Shown here: one piece after another, positions 33,129 to 36,603 of the stretch
How positions within the stretch are numbered: the first letter of the stretch is position 1
How the letters are laid out: the number at the start of each line of letters is the position of its first letter
Assembly: GCA_013821825.1 (NCBI GenBank)
Contig: PNJK01000034.1
Span: 1 to 36,603 of the forward strand
Origin: Rhodobacter sp.
Lineage (GTDB): Bacteria > Pseudomonadota > Alphaproteobacteria > Rhodobacterales > Rhodobacteraceae
Direction: 5' to 3'
Length of the DNA stretch: 36,603 nt
Position numbers and translations under genes: made by a program
The notes under the pieces: model-generated
Told to the model about the DNA's origin: nothing
What the model saw: the letters and a program-made list of their open reading frames with translations, nothing else
Database searches by the model: none

Positions 33129-33396
33129 GCTCAGCCTCCACCATGGTGTTGAAGATCATCTCGGCCAGCCCGATTCCCCCGCCTTCAACGATCAACCTCG
33201 CCTGTTCCTGCCGCAGGAAAGAGGTGAACTGCGCCTCACCCTGCCCGCCGCCAAAAGAGCCTTCCATCTCGCCAAGGCCGGAATAAGCCAGCATCTCGGC
33301 CAGGAAAGTGGCCTCAAGCTCTTCGGCTTTGGCCATAAGCGTTTCACGACGGTCTGGCGCCGGAGCAGGTGGCGCGATGATCGGTGCGGTTTCCAT
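33112..33396 (-). CDS. flgJ: Rod-binding protein, FlgJ N-terminal type
   Basis: The rod-binding domain of FlgJ caps rod assembly. The 94-residue product contains only this domain: MAKAEELEATFLAEMLAYSG and GEAQFTSFLRQEQARLIVEG, then GIGLAEMIFNTM. The C-terminal muramidase domain of enterobacterial FlgJ is absent, as is usual in alphaproteobacteria, where a separate SltF enzyme serves. ATG 33396 is favoured by GGAG eight bases upstream; a longer form from 33426 is less likely. Divergent from fliK across 110 bp. Confidence 0.92.
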   Translation of the reverse strand: METAPIIAPPAPAPDRRETLMAKAEELEATFLAEMLAYSGLGEMEGSFGGGQGEAQFTSFLRQEQARLIVEGGGIGLAEMIFNTMVEAERVTGA

Positions 33397-33444
33397 CACG
33401 AGGCTCCTGATGGGTTGGATTTTCACGAACGATCCACGACGGGG

Positions 33445-33459
33445 GTAAAGATTGGGTAA
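33445..33459 (-). promoter_or_regulatory. Candidate CtrA-like box between flgJ and fliK
   Basis: On the minus strand TTACCCAATCTTTAC has two TTAC half-sites with the N7 spacing of a CtrA box. It lies 48 bp before the fliK start and 49 bp before the flgJ start, so it could serve both. It is inferred from spacing and position only. Confidence 0.35.
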
Positions 33460-33506
33460 CTTCTCGTGGCGATAACGGTCGGAACAGCGGCAGAAGTCGT
33501 AGGAAC

Positions 33507-35471
33507 ATGCAGACCCAAATCGGCTTTCCCCTTCTCATCGGTCCCGGCGCAATCGCGGAAGCCTTGCCGGTGGCCATGGACGTCGATGACCAGAGTGCGG
33601 TGTTCTCCGCTCTCATGACTGAAACGACGCCAGCTTTGCCTGACGGCGTGGTTCCGGTTCCTGTGCCCTGGGCGGCGGCGGTGCCTGTCGCGGGCCGGGT
33701 TGGTTTTCCGGTTGATGAGCCGGTTGCTGCACCGCAGATTGATGCAGGCGAGATTGACGATCCGGCAGAGTCCCTCCCTGTTGGCATCCTGCCGGATCTG
33801 CCGGCACCGGGTGCCGTTTCAGATCTGGCCCCAGCGGCGCCACGCGATGGTCCTTCAATCACGGCCTCGCCGGTCTCCCTGCACGGTTACCAGCCAACGC
33901 CACCCGCAGTGCCGATAGCCGCTGACCATTTTCCGGCTCGACCGCCGGTCGAAAGCGCATTCACCATGCGATCGGAAGCGTCGGGTTTGCCACCCATTCC
34001 CGCGGCGGTGCCCGGGGTGATCAAGGACACTCCCGCGCCCCCCCCGAATTGGAGCGCACTCTATATAGCGGATGGAGAGCCGCGGCTTGCCAAATCCATG
34101 GCAAAACCCGTTTCCGACGGGACTGCCCTCGCCCTGCCGACCCCCGGCGGGTCCGAGAGCGTTCCCGTCGCACAGGCCGGCGTCGGGACACGACCAACTC
34201 CGTCTCCGGGAAGGACTGTCCTTGCGGGGGTTGCCGCCTCGGATCCCGTGCAAAGGGTGGACCTGCCGACCGTTCCAGCGGCGCACATGCAGCCCGAAGC
34301 TGCGCCAGCGAGCCTGCCGCCAGCCCTGCCTTCGGGGCTCGTGCCCCAACCGCAGGTTCGGGCCGTTCAACCCGCCGTCGTTCCAGCGCCGCAGATGCAG
34401 CCCGAAGCGGCGCCAGCGAGCTTGCCGCCAGCCCTGCCTTCCGGGCTCTTGCCCCAACCGCAGGTTCGGGCCGTTCAACCCGCCGTTATTGCGGCGCCGC
34501 ACATGCAGCCCGAAGCGGTGCCAGCGAGCTTGCCGCCAGCCCTGCCTCCCGCGCTCGTGCCTCAACCGCAGGTTCGGTCCGTTCAACCCGCCGTCACTGT
34601 GGCCGAGGCTATTGCGGCACCGACCGGTGGGTTTCCACCCCCGCCTGCGGTCTTGGCCTCCAGCCCGGCGCCGGGCCTTGTGCCAACCGTCGCCCAGGTT
34701 CCGGAACAGGCCCCCTCCGCGCCGGTTGCGCCGGGCTTGCCGGGTCAGGCCGTCGCAACGGCTGTTCGGCTCTGGCAGGGAGTTTTCGTGTCTGACGCAG
34801 CGCCGCAGGTGATTCCGACAGGAATTGTCGAAGCAGCCGCGGTGCCACCACCAGGACCCGTGCCGCCACTGCCGCTGCCAACGATGGCAGCATCCCCGGC
34901 AACTGTGCCTCGAACGGGTGTCGACATGCTTCCTGCACTGCCAACGGCCGACAACCTTCCCAGCCTCGAAAAAACCGGCCCTGCGCCGGCCGATGGTTGG
35001 CTTTCTTTATCCGCCCCGATTGCCAACCCGCTCACCGGCCCGGCACCAACCGTCACGAATGTCCAGCCAGCGATCCCGCAGCTTGCCGCCCGGATCGTCG
35101 AGACGCTGGTGCATCGCGCCGACGGCACGACTGAGCTTGCCCTATCGCCGGATGAACTTGGCCGGGTCCGAGTCTCGTTGCAGGCCGATGCCCAGAACCC
35201 CGACCGGATGGTCGTCATGCTCAGCTTCGACCGGCCTGAAACGCTGGATCTGTTCCGCCGTCATGCCGACCAATTGGCCGATGCCTTGCGCGCTGCGGGC
35301 TACTCCGGGGCAGACATCGGGTTCGGTCATTCGGGAACCGGCACCAGCCGCGGCGAGGCAGATGCCGCGCCGGGCGATCGGTCGGGGGCGCTGCATGGCC
35401 CGGATACGCCGGAAACGGTCGCCCCGCCCCGTCGCCTTGCCGCGACGACCTCCCTAGATCTGAGGCTATGA
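33507..35471 (+). CDS. fliK: Flagellar hook-length control protein FliK
   Basis: FliK is the secreted molecular ruler that ends hook growth and switches FlhB. The 654-residue product has a very long Pro/Ala-rich, disordered N-terminal part (about 1-520) and a C-terminal Flg_hook domain (about 527-615): PQLAARIVETLVHRADGTTE, LALSPDELGRVRVSLQADAQ and the MVVMLSFDRPETLDLFRRHA segment. Three near-identical 36-residue tandem repeats lie at about residues 261-368. A start at ATG 33507 is taken; the AGGA before it is close (3-4 bases). It is followed by flgD with a 4-bp overlap if flgD starts at 35468. Confidence 0.92.
   Translation: MQTQIGFPLLIGPGAIAEALPVAMDVDDQSAVFSALMTETTPALPDGVVPVPVPWAAAVPVAGRVGFPVDEPVAAPQIDAGEIDDPAESLPVGILPDLPAPGAVSDLAPAAPRDGPSITASPVSLHGYQPTPPAVPIAADHFPARPPVESAFTMRSEASGLPPIPAAVPGVIKDTPAPPPNWSALYIADGEPRLAKSMAKPVSDGTALALPTPGGSESVPVAQAGVGTRPTPSPGRTVLAGVAASDPVQRVDLPTVPAAHMQPEAAPASLPPALPSGLVPQPQVRAVQPAVVPAPQMQPEAAPASLPPALPSGLLPQPQVRAVQPAVIAAPHMQPEAVPASLPPALPPALVPQPQVRSVQPAVTVAEAIAAPTGGFPPPPAVLASSPAPGLVPTVAQVPEQAPSAPVAPGLPGQAVATAVRLWQGVFVSDAAPQVIPTGIVEAAAVPPPGPVPPLPLPTMAASPATVPRTGVDMLPALPTADNLPSLEKTGPAPADGWLSLSAPIANPLTGPAPTVTNVQPAIPQLAARIVETLVHRADGTTELALSPDELGRVRVSLQADAQNPDRMVVMLSFDRPETLDLFRRHADQLADALRAAGYSGADIGFGHSGTGTSRGEADAAPGDRSGALHGPDTPETVAPPRRLAATTSLDLRL
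34287..34610 (+). repeat. Three 108-bp tandem repeats inside fliK
   Basis: Units begin at ATGCAGCCCGAAGC-like sequences at 34287, 34395 and 34503, each 108 bp apart. By eye units 1 and 2 are about 90% identical; the third diverges near its end. Each unit encodes 36 residues starting MQPEA(A/V)PASLPPALP and ending in VQPAV plus four to six variable residues. Confidence 0.93.
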
Positions 35472-35479
35472 GGATTACC

Positions 35480-36145
35480 ATGACCGTCAATGCCACCAGC
35501 TTTTCCGCGAATTCCACCCCGCCTGGCGCCGCCCCCGCCCCGCCGCCCAAGATCACGTCCGATTTCAATACCTTCTTGCGGATGCTGACCGTGCAAATGA
35601 AGAACCAGGACCCGCTGAACCCCATCGATTCGGCCGATTACGCCATGCAGCTGGCGACCTTCTCCGGGGTGGAACAGCAGGTCCGAACCAACCAGTTGCT
35701 GGCAGAAATGACGTCCAAGTTTCAGCAGATGGATATGGCTGGAATGGCAAGCTGGATCGGGCAAGAGGCACGGTCAAACGCGCCGGTCTATTTCGACGGC
35801 AGCCCGGTCACGCTGTCCCCGAACCCGGCGCAGGGCGCGACCGGGGCGGTTGTCGTCGTCAAGGATGCACAGGGCAGACTTGTCTCGCGTGAGCAGATTC
35901 CGGCCACCGCCCAGTCCTATCAATGGCTCGGTGCCGACGCCGCGGGCAACCGGTTGCCGACAGGGGTTTACACGGTGACGCTGGAAAGCCTGAAGGGCGA
36001 ACAGGTGATCGATAACCGCCCCATCGAGCACTATGCGCCAGTGATCGAGGTGCGCGGCGGTCCCGGCGGCGCCAAGCTTGTGCTGGATGGCGGGGTCGAA
36101 GTGCTGGCCAGCGCAGTCACCGCCTTGCGCAAGCCGCCGAGCTGA
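35480..36145 (+). CDS. flgD: Flagellar hook-capping protein FlgD
   Basis: FlgD caps the growing hook and guides FlgE assembly. The 221-residue protein has the conserved N-terminal cap domain (ITSDFNTFLRMLTVQMKNQD, PLNPIDSADYAMQLATFSGV) and a C-terminal FlgD Ig-like region with LPTGVYTVTLESLKGEQV. ATG 35480 is preferred because GAGGA lies five bases upstream; ATG 35468, overlapping the fliK stop, would add four residues. The hook protein gene flgE is not in the window. Its stop is three bases from that of the convergent ubiB gene. Confidence 0.93.
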   Translation: MTVNATSFSANSTPPGAAPAPPPKITSDFNTFLRMLTVQMKNQDPLNPIDSADYAMQLATFSGVEQQVRTNQLLAEMTSKFQQMDMAGMASWIGQEARSNAPVYFDGSPVTLSPNPAQGATGAVVVVKDAQGRLVSREQIPATAQSYQWLGADAAGNRLPTGVYTVTLESLKGEQVIDNRPIEHYAPVIEVRGGPGGAKLVLDGGVEVLASAVTALRKPPS

Positions 36146-36148
36146 CGG

Positions 36149-36603
36149 TCAGAACATCCGGGTTGCAAACAGTCCTGCAGCAAATGCGGCGAGGCTGAGC
36201 ACAAGCGTCAGCAGCCAATGCCATTTTCCGGCAGGTCCCTGTGCCGGGGCGGCCGGATTGCCGGTGCGGATCAGCTGCGCTTCGACCAGCGCGGGAAGCT
36301 TTGGGCCAAATCGGGCCAGCACGCGCGCGGTCTTGACCAGATCGCGGAGCACGGCCTTGGGGCCGAGGTTTTCGCGGATATAACCCTCGACGATCGGCTT
36401 TGCGACTTCCCAGATGTTGATATGCGGGTCCAGCGACCGCGCCACGCCCTCAACCACCACCATGGTGCGCTGCAGCAGGATCAATTCCGTCCGAGTTTCC
36501 ATCCCGAAACGCTCGGTGACCTCGAAGAGATAGGCCAGAAGCCGCGCCATGCTGATCCGGCTGGCGTCCATGCCGAAAATCGGCTCGCCCACGGCGCGCA
36601 GGG
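36149..36603 (-). CDS. ubiB: UbiB-type kinase-like protein, C-terminal part (5' end outside window)
   Basis: UbiB is an atypical kinase/ATPase-fold membrane protein needed for ubiquinone biosynthesis. The visible 150 residues match the family's C-terminus: ISMARLLAYLFEVTERFGME, TRTELILLQRTMVVVEGVAR, SLDPHINIWEVAKPIVEGYI. A terminal membrane segment follows (KWHWLLTLVLSLAAFAAGLF). The frame stays open to the window edge (reading LRAVGEPIF), so the kinase domain lies beyond. It is convergent with flgD and marks the far boundary of the flagellar cluster. Confidence 0.93.
   Translation of the reverse strand, partial: LRAVGEPIFGMDASRISMARLLAYLFEVTERFGMETRTELILLQRTMVVVEGVARSLDPHINIWEVAKPIVEGYIRENLGPKAVLRDLVKTARVLARFGPKLPALVEAQLIRTGNPAAPAQGPAGKWHWLLTLVLSLAAFAAGLFATRMF

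Noticed and set aside
1-36603. CRISPR arrays, tRNA or rRNA genes, insertion sequences and prophage genes
   Set aside because: None was seen: no regularly spaced short repeats, no transposase or integrase-like frames and no recognisable structural RNA.

Overview
The window comes from the chromosome of an alphaproteobacterium of the order Rhodobacterales (Rhodobacter/Paracoccus/roseobacter relatives). The evidence is the high GC content, tightly packed operons, an alphaproteobacterial flagellar gene set (FlaF, FlbT, a DUF1217 protein, a MotE-family protein, two FliL-family proteins) and housekeeping neighbours (pnp, greA, etfD, ispE, ubiB). No species can be named from the sequence alone.

Layout. 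1-6.2 kb: the 3' end of a thioredoxin gene and a terminator, then polynucleotide phosphorylase (pnp) and its terminator. Next is a minus-strand stretch that looks partly decayed: a family 2 glycosyltransferase, a frameshifted glycosyltransferase remnant, and a 1-Cys peroxiredoxin that has lost its active-site segment and carries an in-frame stop. It is followed by an uncharacterised membrane protein and greA. 6.4-10.8 kb, plus strand: ETF-ubiquinone oxidoreductase, a periplasmic TPR protein and ispE.

10.8-36.1 kb: one large flagellar cluster bounded by ispE and ubiB. Its transcription units are: fliF-fliH-fliN-fliP (minus); fliL, a small anchored coiled-coil protein, motE, motA, a 717-residue periplasmic protein, a SltF-like lytic transglycosylase, flhA, fliR, flhB and a FliJ-sized coiled-coil protein (plus); flgB-flgC-fliE-fliQ-flgF-flgG-flgA-flgH and a second fliL-family gene (minus); fliI (plus); fliC-flaF-flbT-DUF1217 (minus); a rod-binding flgJ plus a flgN-like gene (minus); fliK-flgD (plus). 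Together they encode most of the export apparatus, MS ring, rod, L ring, hook cap and length control, flagellin and its post-transcriptional regulators, and half of the stator. No recognisable motB, flgE, flgK, flgL, flgI, fliG, fliM or fliO lies in the window, so the organism must encode these elsewhere if it is motile.

Several intergenic regions carry spaced half-sites resembling the CtrA box (TTAA-N7-TTAA), which fits CtrA control of ancestral-type flagella in this order. The least understood material is the set of uncharacterised proteins embedded in the motor/export operon, above all the 717-residue periplasmic protein next to motA, a candidate functional counterpart of rhizobial MotC.
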